From positions 51,029 through 115,028 of the forward strand of contig MPUH01000082.1 of assembly GCA_001970955.1 (NCBI GenBank): a stretch of DNA of 64,000 nucleotides, in the 5' to 3' direction. This document shows, in pieces, positions 1-9,061 of the stretch (its first letter is position 1; the number at the start of each line of letters is the position of its first letter). The position numbers were made by a program, and so were the translations under genes. The notes under the pieces are model-generated. The model worked only from the letters and a program-made list of their open reading frames with translations. It did no database searches and had not been told where the DNA came from. Origin of the DNA: Stentor coeruleus. Lineage: Eukaryota; Ciliophora; Heterotrichea; Heterotrichida; Stentoridae.

Positions 1-1
1 T

Positions 2-349
2 ATTGAAGCTTCATATAAAGCTCGACGTGCAGCTTTAGTTAAAAGTAATAGTTTTTGGAGCCTTGTAACATCTCGCATTGCTATAAATTTTGTCCCAAGG
101 AATGTTAAGACTGTTGATGAAAATGATACCTTTTCTATACTTATGAGAGCTGAAAATGATTTGGACTCAGGCAATCTTAGAGGTGCATTGAAAGAAATAG
201 ATAAACTTCAAGGTCTACCTAAGGAAGAAATGATGGATGTTGCTAAAGAAATTGACTTACGACTTTCGATTAATGAGTTTATTGAAATACTTTCTGGGCA
301 CTCCTCACAAGTTGTTAGGCAACTTTTAAGTAGTAAAGTCCTCAATTAA
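2..349 (+). CDS. MIC60: MICOS subunit MIC60/mitofilin, C-terminal part (5' end outside window)
   Basis: An open frame runs from base 2 through the ATG at 143 to a TAA at 349, so the gene starts upstream of the window and about 115 C-terminal residues are visible. The tail has the mitofilin C-terminal pattern: a helix with ARRAALVKS, then VPRNV, then a helical pair with DLDSGNLRGALKEIDKLQG and a final helix with LRLSINEFIEIL. In other eukaryotes this domain of the inner-membrane protein MIC60 forms crista junctions with MIC19. No intron is needed in the visible part. The family call rests on pattern memory of the C-terminal domain only; membrane segment and coiled coil would lie outside the window. 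Confidence 0.6.
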   Translation: MEASYKARRAALVKSNSFWSLVTSRIAINFVPRNVKTVDENDTFSILMRAENDLDSGNLRGALKEIDKLQGLPKEEMMDVAKEIDLRLSINEFIEILSGHSSQVVRQLLSSKVLN

Positions 350-448
350 TCTTATATGGTTTGAGCATTATAGTTTAAAAAATATAAAATAATTTCTAAT
401 GATTTGATAAAAAGATAAGAATTTAAAGTTTTAAAGTCAGTATTTCTA

Positions 449-1117
449 TCATTTTAAATAATTCACTTCCTCAACTTCTGAATTCCTACTTGGTGAGGGT
501 CTTTTCCCAGTAAATGACCAGTTCTTATTTTTACTTAAGCTTCCGGAAGATGGTCTTGAAGGAGTTTTAGGTTTTTCTTCTGTTTTTATATTTATAGACA
601 AAGTTTCTTCATGCATATTAGTATTTGAATCCTGGATTATAATGAAAACCTCAGTATTACAAAGGGCTTTTATTTTAAATTTTATATAAACACTGTCTCC
701 TGGCTGAATTCTGATTTTCGGTGTTCTTATAGCAAGGATATTTTCATTACTTGAAGATACATTTAAATGTTTTATATAATCATGTGGATTATTATATGAG
801 ATTTTTTTGAATGTAAATGTGTCATATGAGACAATAAGATCATAGTTTTTAGTCACATGGCCTAAAGATATTTTTGGTCTTATAATTTCAGTGCCATAAA
901 TTTCTTGGGCTTGGGTATTTGATCACTTCTCATATTCAGCTTCAAATTTTGAAAAATTCACAGTTCCTCCTCCTTTTTGTAAGTAATTGAATAAAGAATC
1001 AATTTCATGCTGATTAATTGTACAACCTAAGGTATTGGTTAAGGAGATTATTAAAAAGCCAAATGAAGATTGGTCGACTAGATTCACTACAGTATCATAT
1101 TTCTCAGAGAAGACCAT
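449..1117 (-). pseudogene. Nephrocystin-4-like C-terminal fragment, interrupted by in-frame TGA
   Basis: Two reading frames, 1117-923 and 922-449, are in the same frame and separated only by one TGA. The product would be about 222 residues: an EF-hand-like helical part (GGGTVNFSKFEAEYEK), then a beta-rich Ig/MSP-like domain with ISYNNPHDYI, IQPGDSVYIKFKI and NMHEETLSINI, then a Ser/Pro/Lys tail. The beta domain resembles the C-terminal Ig-like domains of nephrocystin-4, a ciliary transition-zone protein of well over 1000 residues, so this copy is strongly truncated. No 15-nt intron fits the TGA; a single base change would restore Trp. Upstream of 1117 stops are frequent in all frames. Decayed fragment is the best reading; sequencing error or an unrecognised exon structure are alternatives. 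Confidence 0.45.
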
Positions 1118-1362
1118 GCAATCTAAAAGTCTTGTGCTCAGTACAACAGGTTAAACATCAGACTTGATTTTGGGAGAAAGTTATGATTCTACAACCAGCT
1201 AAATATTTAACCCAGAATCTAGCTAAGGCATGACTCTTTATTATTTTTCAGGATCAATAAAATAATCGCATAAGAAAATCAATCATTGAAGAAAAAAAAT
1301 ATATAAATTATCAGTAAATTCTAAACAAAAAATACAATTTTTAGAAAAAATATCTTATCTAA

Positions 1363-2067
1363 TTATTCTGCCTCAGCCAATGCTGCTTCAAGTTCTGTTT
1401 CAATTTCTACAACAAGTGCTTCTACTTCAGCATAGTCATACTCAACTCCATCAATCATTACAATTTCATCCTCATCCATATAATTCAAAATCTGATTAAC
1501 AGCAACAACTTGGTCTTCAAGATTTTCTATAGTTTCCTCTCCAGTCTCTTCAATTTCATCCCAGCATTCCTCTAAATCATTAATTCCTTCACTCATCATA
1601 GAAGCTTCATGTAATTCTTCAGCATCAATTAAAGCTTGATCCAAACTTGGGTCATCAAAAGTTACATCTCTTAAAACCACTTCTTCATCTCCATCAAGTG
1701 CTTCAGCAATATCAGCAACTTCAGCTGTTCCATCATAAAAATCAGTTTCTTCTTTCACAGTAACTTCTTCAAAAGCATCTAAAATATCATCAACATCTTC
1801 AGTTTCTGCAACTAAAACTTCATCATCAGCATATTCTTCAGGAACATAAGCCGTAAATTCTTCACCTTCCGCTAAATCAGTTGATATTCCTGCAAAGTCT
1901 TCATCCATTATATCAACAAGCTCTTCACTTGCCATATCATCATCTTCTTTATCTGTAAGTCCATCATCAGTAGAATCTGGTTGTTCTAAGAAAATAGGGA
2001 TTAAAATTCTCAAGGGATATGAGTATGTTAAAAGTAATAAACAGAAAAACGGTAAAACTTTTTGCAT
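1363..2067 (-). CDS. Secreted, highly acidic protein (hypothetical)
   Basis: Intact 234-residue ORF. The N-terminus (MQKVLPFFCLLLLTYSYPL) looks like a signal peptide. The rest is dominated by Asp and Glu with Ala, Val and Ile spacers and almost no Lys or Arg, giving a very low isoelectric point. There is one Cys after the signal region. It resembles in composition the much larger acidic protein at 47301-50066. A calcium-storing or granule-matrix role is possible from composition, but no domain is recognised and this is inference. Coding potential is clear from the intact frame and the Ala/Glu-rich composition in AT-rich DNA. Confidence 0.7.
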   Translation of the reverse strand: MQKVLPFFCLLLLTYSYPLRILIPIFLEQPDSTDDGLTDKEDDDMASEELVDIMDEDFAGISTDLAEGEEFTAYVPEEYADDEVLVAETEDVDDILDAFEEVTVKEETDFYDGTAEVADIAEALDGDEEVVLRDVTFDDPSLDQALIDAEELHEASMMSEGINDLEECWDEIEETGEETIENLEDQVVAVNQILNYMDEDEIVMIDGVEYDYAEVEALVVEIETELEAALAEAE

Positions 2068-2558
2068 CTTTATTATTATAATTAAAAGATAATGAATTTA
2101 TTTGAATAAAATTGGTAATATATAATGAATAAGATAATTTAGGTTTAGAAAATGGGATTTGATAGAGGGTAGTGTAGATTAGGCAAATATGATTTGGATT
2201 TAATAAATTAATGTGCCGATTGTGGAAAAAAATCATTGAGAAAATTGGAAGAGCTGAAATTAGATAGTATATTTTCATACCGGTCAAAAATTTAAAATTT
2301 CCAAAATTGACACAGCATTAAAAATACGAATAAAGAATCTCCTAACCTACAATTGAATTGTTAATAAATCTGATATCAAAATAAACATAAAAATTAAAAT
2401 TTATCCCAATAAAAACAAAAATCATCACTGAAGATAATGAAATCTCCATACAATATAAATCTTAGTTCCATGCTTATCTTTAAGACAAAACATAATTTTA
2501 AAAGACATTAGCGCATCGATAAGATATTTTAAATGTCAAAATTATCAAATACAAAAGT

Positions 2559-2935
2559 TTAAAAAATATCGTTAATTTTACCAAATCATCAACTTCATAC
2601 AAGAAAAGGTATTTCACCATATAGCATAAAACCTAAAAACCAATCTCAGGCTTACAGAACATATTTTCGAAATAGATCTCGATTGAAATCATCGTCGAAA
2701 AGAGAAAATACCTTGCAAGACTTTGATAATTTTGAAGATGCATTAGCTTGTCTTATTAATGTTGAAAGGAATTATATAAAAGAGCTAATAAACAGTCCTA
2801 CAAAATACAAGTAAATCTCCGATCACAAGCAAAAAAACTACATCAAGTAATAGTCCTGTAAAGACTCAGAAATTCTGCTATAAATATGAAATTTCGACTG
2901 TTTGTGAGTTTTTGCAATTGCATGCAATGTGATAA
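2559..2935 (+). pseudogene. Coding-like remnant, possibly with a 16-nt intron
   Basis: A stretch with coding composition in otherwise non-coding DNA. One frame reads through KSSTSYKK, then a candidate 16-nt intron at 2610-2625 (GT...AG, A six bases from its end, like the 15-nt introns here), then QSQAYRTYFRNRSRLKS and FEDALACLINVERNYIKEL to a TAA at 2814. A second coding-like stretch follows in the +1 frame up to a TGA near 2935. I find no convincing start codon in frame. It could be a decayed gene or a small gene whose first exon I cannot place. No family recognised. Confidence 0.25.
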
Positions 2936-2960
2936 ATAACAAAATATTTTGAATTTATTA

Positions 2961-3088
2961 TTCTTTAACTACATAAAAGTTTTTTTTTTTATGTATTTTA
3001 AGTAAATATTCAAGTTGAGAAATGTTCTTTAACTACATAAAAGTTTTTTTTTTTATGTATTTTAAGTAAATATTCAAGTTGAGAAATG
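2961..3088. repeat. Perfect 64-bp tandem duplication
   Basis: Bases 2961-3024 and 3025-3088 are identical, including the run of 11 T. The unit contains an inverted motif (ACATAAAA, T-run, TTTTATGT-like) that could fold as a hairpin. No N lies between the copies, but the length equals that of two of the N-flanking duplications elsewhere in the window. Confidence 0.85.
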
Positions 3089-4324
3089 TTTAAAATTTTC
3101 ATATAAAAAATTATTATAAGTTGGATAAGAAAATATTGTTTGTATAAAATTTTTTATTCGAATTAAAGTTTGTAAAAGACTTTATAGTGAAATTTAAGTT
3201 CTTATAAAAGACTTTATATCATTTTTTTCAATACTATTCAAACTTATATAAAAATGTCATCATATAAAATCTAACTGAAAAATGCGATTTGGTCCTTTGA
3301 CCGCTATAAAAGCTACAAAATACAAATTTTATGTGCGGATAAGATAATCATCTCTTGAGATGCTCCAATTTTGACTACAGACACAATGAGAAATCAGATT
3401 TTTACATATATTCCTTCAGTAAAAATTTGTATTTTCAAACAAACAAAAAAAACAGAATTTTATACGAAATCATACCAGAAATCCACTTGGATTGACAGCT
3501 AAGTTCATAAAATCCTATAGAAAAAGACTATGTAGTATCTTATGATTTAACAATAAAATTATAAACCTGATAATCAAAATCCTTTAAAGTACTATATATG
3601 TTTACAAATATTAAACAAACAGTTCAATGATTACGAAAATATAAAATTCACAGTAATTTTAAATGAAAATTAGTAATTCTATAATGCTATTACTATATGG
3701 GAAGTAATGAACATTCAAAATTATAAAGCTTAAATAACGTAAAAATATAACAATGCAAAATCTATTCTTTTCTGTATGTGCAATAAAAAAAATAACTTTA
3801 AACTAACTTTCATAGCTATTCTTGGAAGAAAATATGCCAACGATATAAATCGCTACTAATCCCAGCACTTTGATTCTTTTAGAAAATCATAGAATTTACA
3901 AATTTTGTTAAGGAAACAAAAAATAAATTCTAAAAAGATTATAACTGAAGTAAACTCTAGAAGAGCAACTGAAAATCATAGCATGAAACAATAAATTCTG
4001 CAAGGTGATCACATTTTAAAAATGCAAAAATTAAAATCTAACAGGAAGAAACTTAAAAATAGCATTATGATAAATACGAACAGTAAATGATTCTAGGTTC
4101 ATTTAAATACTTATAGAATCAAACATTAATATTCCAAAAAATATAATTTTTTTTTTCTAGAAACTAAGTTATATGAGATTACAATAATGAAAACAAATAA
4201 GTATCTAACAGAGAAATATGATTTTTTTTATCTAAAAAAAGTTATATCTGATTAAAATAGTGAAACATATAAGCATCTAAGTCCTTGTTCCTTTTAAAGT
4301 TTATTTGGAAAATTACAAAACATT
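3089..4324. other. AT-rich intergenic stretch without recognised gene
   Basis: No ORF of useful length, no tRNA-like box pair and no spliced coding pattern found on either strand. Poly-A and poly-T runs are common. Confidence 0.6.
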
Positions 4325-4601
4325 TAATTTTCGTAAGTTTTATAAAATGATGAAAATGGGAAATGAATAGAGTGTTAAAATGAGTATCAATAATTTTCGT
4401 AAGTTTTATAAAATGATAGAAATGGGAAATGAATCGAGTAATTATTGTATCAATAATTTTCGTAAGTTTTATAAAATGATAGAAATGGGAAATGAATCGA
4501 GTAATTATTGTATCAATAATTTTCGTAAGTTTTATAAAATGATGGAAATGGGAGATGAACAGAGTAATTATATGAGTATCAATAATTTTCCAGGTATATG
4601 A
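4325..4601 (+). repeat. Minisatellite, about 63-66 bp period, four to five units
   Basis: Units begin at 4325, 4391, 4454, 4517 and a truncated one at 4583 (TAATTTTC...), spacing 66, 63, 63 and 66 bases. All spacings are multiples of three, so the last units stay open as a 73-codon frame (4380-4601) encoding repeats of NNFRKFYKM.EMGNES. The first unit contains stops. No domain is recognised; whether it is translated is unknown. The preserved periodicity in threes is the only hint of coding. Confidence 0.85.
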
Positions 4602-5611
4602 AAAAACCTTTAACTTGATGATTTTTATAATTTAAAATGTAACAATGGGAATATGATGAGTTTGATAAAATCTTAATTCAGAGAAATATAGCTGGCTTAC
4701 ATCTAAAAGTTTTAAATATGAAAGTAGCACTTAAAAAGTTGGACAAAAATATCTTAATCAGAAAAGCAAAAGGAAATTGCTTGATCAATAACAGGTAAGA
4801 AAATAGTTGCATAGTAATATTAAAAAAACTATCTAAAAATCATCAATATATAATAGCTTAAAATAATAAATTTGGATTATATTTTCAAAATAAACTCTTA
4901 TGAACTATATTTTTATTATGGACAACTCAATACTTCAAAAGAAATATTTTAGTCATATTTCATATACTAAATATTAGTTATTATTATATAGTTATAATTT
5001 CCAAATATATCGAGTCCTATCAAGAAAAAATAAACTTACTGACAAAAGTAAAGTCTAATTAAAAAATTTTTCATATTTTTTTCAGTTATAGGGATGAGAT
5101 TTTTATTTTTAGTGTGAAATAATGGTAGAAAGTGGATAAGATTAAGTAGAAAATGCTTGAATTTTGATAAGAGGTAAGGCTTTAAATTTCGAATAAGGTC
5201 TTATTGAAGAATTTTTGATGATAAAAGTTATATTATAATATCGTGATTTTTTAGAAGATATAATGAAAAATTTATAGTACCAGTGTTTAAAATCATCATA
5301 TTTCAAGGTATTTGGAAGATCACAAAGTTGCAAGAGAGAAAAAAAATCATATAATTTTTATCACAAATTATTTATATAAAATTAAACTACTAATAGCATT
5401 ATCTAATCTAATACAAAATTATGTTATTTCACATCTTATCTTACTCTAAACACCTAATATTTTCAATCTGTCCTCAAAATCTACCCCATTTCTCTATCAT
5501 AACCCATTCCTTAAAAACGCATAAACCTTAATTGTTATATAACCTTACTTCTATATTCAAATTTTTTTATAATCCTAAAAACACACATATATCTAAATTG
5601 AAAGTTAACTA
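4602..5611. other. AT-rich intergenic stretch without recognised gene
   Basis: Contains only short open frames. A 63-codon minus-strand frame at 5142-5333 has no recognisable domain or partner exon. The part nearest 5611 is the 3' flank of the protease gene. Confidence 0.55.
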
Positions 5612-6514
5612 TTAAACCTTAGCATTTCCACCAACACATTGGCTGTCAATACCGCATTGGCCGAATTCAATTTCAAAGAATCCTTGCATACCCCAGGTTG
5701 GTCCCCATGAGTTAGCGCAAATCCAGTAGTTTTGAGTTCCAGAAACACCCCATCCGAGCATCTTAACAGCATGTCCACCAAGAGCACTTCCCCAAGTATG
5801 AACATAAACACCACTAGTGTAACTCATAAAATCTTGATATACGGTGAAAGCAGCTTCAATTGGTCCAGAAGCCAAAATTTCAGCTTGAATTGATTCTGGG
5901 TTAGTATAAGAGTTAGCGCTTGAAGCATAATACTTATCCATAGTTGCAGAATCGGCACATGATCCTGGGCATTTTCCATCAGCAGCAGTATATGGAACAC
6001 ATGAGTCTAAAACCATACCAGTTTTCATCATGAATTGCCAAGCTTTAATAGGGTATCCACCATTGCAGCCATAGTTTTGAGTATCACAATCAACAAGCCA
6101 TTGAGGTGAGAGAACAACATTTTCACCTCCAGCAATGCAAATTCTATCACTAAGAGATTCAGAAGCAGCGAAAGCCCAGCATGATCCACATTGACCTTGA
6201 TCACGGATTGGGTGGATACAGTCTGGCCATTGCACTCTTGAGTCAAAAGATTCAGGGGCAGCGAAGTAATCAAGAAGGGCACCCCAGTCTTTTTCAGGAT
6301 AATCAGTATCGAATTCAGCGGTTGCTGAAGCGAATCCCTTAGCCTCTTTCATGGTCATTGATCCGACCCATTGTTTGGAGGCAACCCATGAGCTTTGAAC
6401 TGAGTTGATGTAGTCAATAGCTTCTTGAGGAACAACTTCAGCGTTTTCTGCCAAGTTGATTGATGGTCCGGCGCTGGCGTAGAGGGCGAGTGCTACGATA
6501 AGAATAACCTTCAT
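5612..6514 (-). CDS. Cathepsin B-like cysteine protease (papain family C1)
   Basis: Complete ORF of about 300 residues with a signal peptide (MKVILIVALALYASAG) and a propeptide before the mature start near FDSRVQWPDC. The catalytic triad is present: Cys in DQGQCGSCWAF at about residue 112, His in GGHAVKMLGWG at about 249 and Asn in NSWGPTWG at about 269; the oxyanion Gln precedes GQCGSCW. Cys pairs CNGGYP and the Cys-rich CPGSCAD region fit cathepsin B, but the occluding loop looks short. It likely acts in lysosomes or food vacuoles, or is secreted. Codon use is richer in G and C than neighbouring genes, suggesting strong expression. An intact gene with no intron. Confidence 0.93.
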   Translation of the reverse strand: MKVILIVALALYASAGPSINLAENAEVVPQEAIDYINSVQSSWVASKQWVGSMTMKEAKGFASATAEFDTDYPEKDWGALLDYFAAPESFDSRVQWPDCIHPIRDQGQCGSCWAFAASESLSDRICIAGGENVVLSPQWLVDCDTQNYGCNGGYPIKAWQFMMKTGMVLDSCVPYTAADGKCPGSCADSATMDKYYASSANSYTNPESIQAEILASGPIEAAFTVYQDFMSYTSGVYVHTWGSALGGHAVKMLGWGVSGTQNYWICANSWGPTWGMQGFFEIEFGQCGIDSQCVGGNAKV

Positions 6515-7959
6515 TTTATATTTAATTCACCAGGTCCAGGCCTTTTATCTTTGCCAATATGGCCGACACGAAAATTGGACTTTAGTTAGAAGCATGAGTT
6601 TGTGGTGTTTTAAAGATTTTTAGACTAGGATTTAAAGGGGTTTAGATTAGGATTGAATATTTTATTGGTAGGAAGAGATTTTCTTTGGTAGATTAGATTT
6701 TAGGGGTGCTGGAGAGTTAATTAAATTTTACAAAAGCTTGTAATTTTTTTTTTTTGGAATTGGTTGTTTAAGAGTCGGGAAAGGATGTTAAAGATAAAGA
6801 CTATGATAAGAATGAAGAGAAATCTCTTAAATTTCTTTTTTTTTAAAAAAATTATACCTTTATTGTAGACATAATACAATTTTTAGATAGTTTTTAAAGT
6901 AAACTTGGGATTTTTATGCTCTATTAGTAATAAAGCTAGTAATCGCATTTAAGTTACTCGAACCCTGATTTTAATGCATTTTAACTTATATTACATTGAA
7001 ATTTTAACTATCCTAGCTTTAAATCCTTTAAAATTCTAAATTATTCTTACAAAAAAATGAATGTAAATTTATTTGAAGTTTTTATACAAGAAATATTTTA
7101 AGATCTCTTAGGACGATTAACAATGTTCATATAAAATATTAATTCTTTACAGGGAATTCAATAATTATTACATAAGTTATATCAAGTAAAATTGTTTCTA
7201 AATAAAATTATCGGAAATATGATTTGAAGTATTAGTAAAAATATATTCATATCATTTCATAATAAAATTCTCATCTAGGGATTAAATAATTATCTTTTTT
7301 TTACAAATTTGGCTTTAAAGGTTTATGTGTTTAAACTTTTTATTTTTTCTAAGACCCATAATGAAATTAAATGCCCATTTTTAGGGATATGATTATAAGG
7401 TGAAGATTTAGATGGAACACTTAAGAGAAATGTTTCTAGTTCTTGCTTTTAATAGATATATTTATTTTATATCTTTATAAGAAATATATTTTGATAATAA
7501 TTCTATTTATGATCTTATTAGAATTATTATGTTTTAGTTAAGATCTTACTATTTACTGTGACGATATATATGAATTTTTACGTAGTTTATTGCTTGTAGT
7601 AAAACTTAGAAGTGTATATTTATCTTAAATAGGCACAATTTAAATAAAATTCGATTAGAATAAATTTGAATTCAAATAATGATCATGGTGATTTTCAGTG
7701 TATGATTTGGTTTAATTACAATCCCAAATCCTACTTTTTATAAACCCAAAATGAAAAAAAACCTTGAAACAACACAAATACTCGCTGAAAATCTAAAAAA
7801 AATACATAAAAAGCTAAATTTCATACATAATTTATTATTAGTAGTATTGAACAACATAAAGGATTATATGAAATTCTATATAATAATCTAATTACTAGTG
7901 AAATCTTACATACAAATTTGTGATAATTTTCTTATTTCTATTCTGGTTTTTTTCTTCAT
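6515..7959. other. AT-rich intergenic region, divergent promoters
   Basis: Lies between the 5' end of the protease gene (minus) and the 5' end of the plus-strand gene at 7960, so both promoters must be here. G/A-rich sequence at 6560-6830 adjoins the protease start. No gene or RNA recognised. Confidence 0.55.
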
Positions 7960-8748
7960 ATGTCAAATTCATATTTAACGAAAATGTTTAAAAAATTAGC
8001 CCCAGTAATCGAACTGCCTGAAAGCCGAAGCGGATCATCATCTCCAGTGCACAAACGTTCAAAAACCCAGCCTAAAACTCGTTGTCCAAGTTCCCCTGCT
8101 GATTCCACATCACAAGTTTGGATGATAATACAATCAAGAAGAGATTTAGACAAAAAAATGCGAACAATGCATAAAAACGTCAAAAGTACAAAAGAAAAGC
8201 CAAGACCTAACTCTAGATCAAAGCTTGAAAGTCCATGCAACAAAAGTATGAAAGAGCCTCACGATTGGAAAAATGACTCCTTCAGTATAGATAAGAAAAA
8301 AATTGAACTTAAAAACTCAATCAAACTTCGGAAAGAAAAATCAAAAGAAATCAAAGAAAAAATTGCAGTCAAAGCTTTTAAAGCAAGATATGATATAAAA
8401 CTTCAATCAGCACTTGATTTAGAATTTATAAAAAAACGTGATGAATTATTATATCAGCAAAAGAAAGAAAAGGTTAACAGTATAAAAAATGATTTGAAAA
8501 ATGCGAAACATAAAAGAGCGGTAAGTAATCAAGCATTACGTGAAATTAGTAGTATGGATTATCAAAATCGATTGAATAAAATAGTGGAGATAAATAAAAA
8601 TGCTGAGAATTCATTAAAATTACTTGAGCAGAAACAGGAAATTGCATTGGAAAGGATGAAAAGTTCTTGTGAGTTTAAGGAAAATGTGCTTAAGGTTATG
8701 CCAGATAGGTCTTTGTCAGACTTTTCTTCAAAAAGCAATAAATTTTAA
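7960..8748 (+). CDS. Coiled-coil protein (hypothetical)
   Basis: Intact 262-residue ORF. A disordered Ser/Pro/Arg-rich N-terminus (residues 15-110) is followed by a long Lys/Glu-rich helix (about 115-250) with heptad-like spacing and a Ser-rich end. Highly basic. This composition is typical of cytoskeletal or basal-body associated ciliate proteins, but no family is recognised. A second ATG at codon 9 (MFKKL) could also be the start; the first is in better context because the frame opens just upstream. Confidence 0.7.
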   Translation: MSNSYLTKMFKKLAPVIELPESRSGSSSPVHKRSKTQPKTRCPSSPADSTSQVWMIIQSRRDLDKKMRTMHKNVKSTKEKPRPNSRSKLESPCNKSMKEPHDWKNDSFSIDKKKIELKNSIKLRKEKSKEIKEKIAVKAFKARYDIKLQSALDLEFIKKRDELLYQQKKEKVNSIKNDLKNAKHKRAVSNQALREISSMDYQNRLNKIVEINKNAENSLKLLEQKQEIALERMKSSCEFKENVLKVMPDRSLSDFSSKSNKF

Positions 8749-9061
8749 AGTGGTTTTATGATAAATATTGTCTTTGTTTCCAAATCATTTGGATTTTATT
8801 ATTAGTATTTTATATTTCTTATATGCTTTAAAAATGATATTTGTCCTTTGGTTTTTCGAATATGACTTTTTTATGAACTTGACTATAATTTTACTTTTTA
8901 TANTAGTATTTTATATTTCTTATATGCTTTAAAAATGATATTTGTCCTTTGGTTTTTCGAATATGACTTTTTTATGAACTCAACCTATTCTCTTTATTTT
9001 CATTTAAACTAGTCACTTAAAGCTAATAGCATATTTCTTAAAATATCATAATATATTCATA
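8749..9061. other. Intergenic spacer containing an assembly join
   Basis: Mostly occupied by a duplicated sequence around a single N. Once collapsed the true spacer is about 210 bases. Confidence 0.7.
8803..8980. repeat. Contig-join artefact: 77-bp duplicate around N at 8903
   Basis: Bases 8803-8879 and 8904-8980 are identical, separated by a short unique tail and one N. This pattern (overlapping contig ends joined by a single N) recurs four more times in the window. Confidence 0.85.

Noticed and set aside
4325-4601. CRISPR-like array
   Set aside because: Units are directly adjoining tandem repeats without unique spacers, in a eukaryotic genome.
5142-5333. 63-codon minus-strand ORF
   Set aside because: No domain, no adjoining exon, and length is within chance for this base composition.
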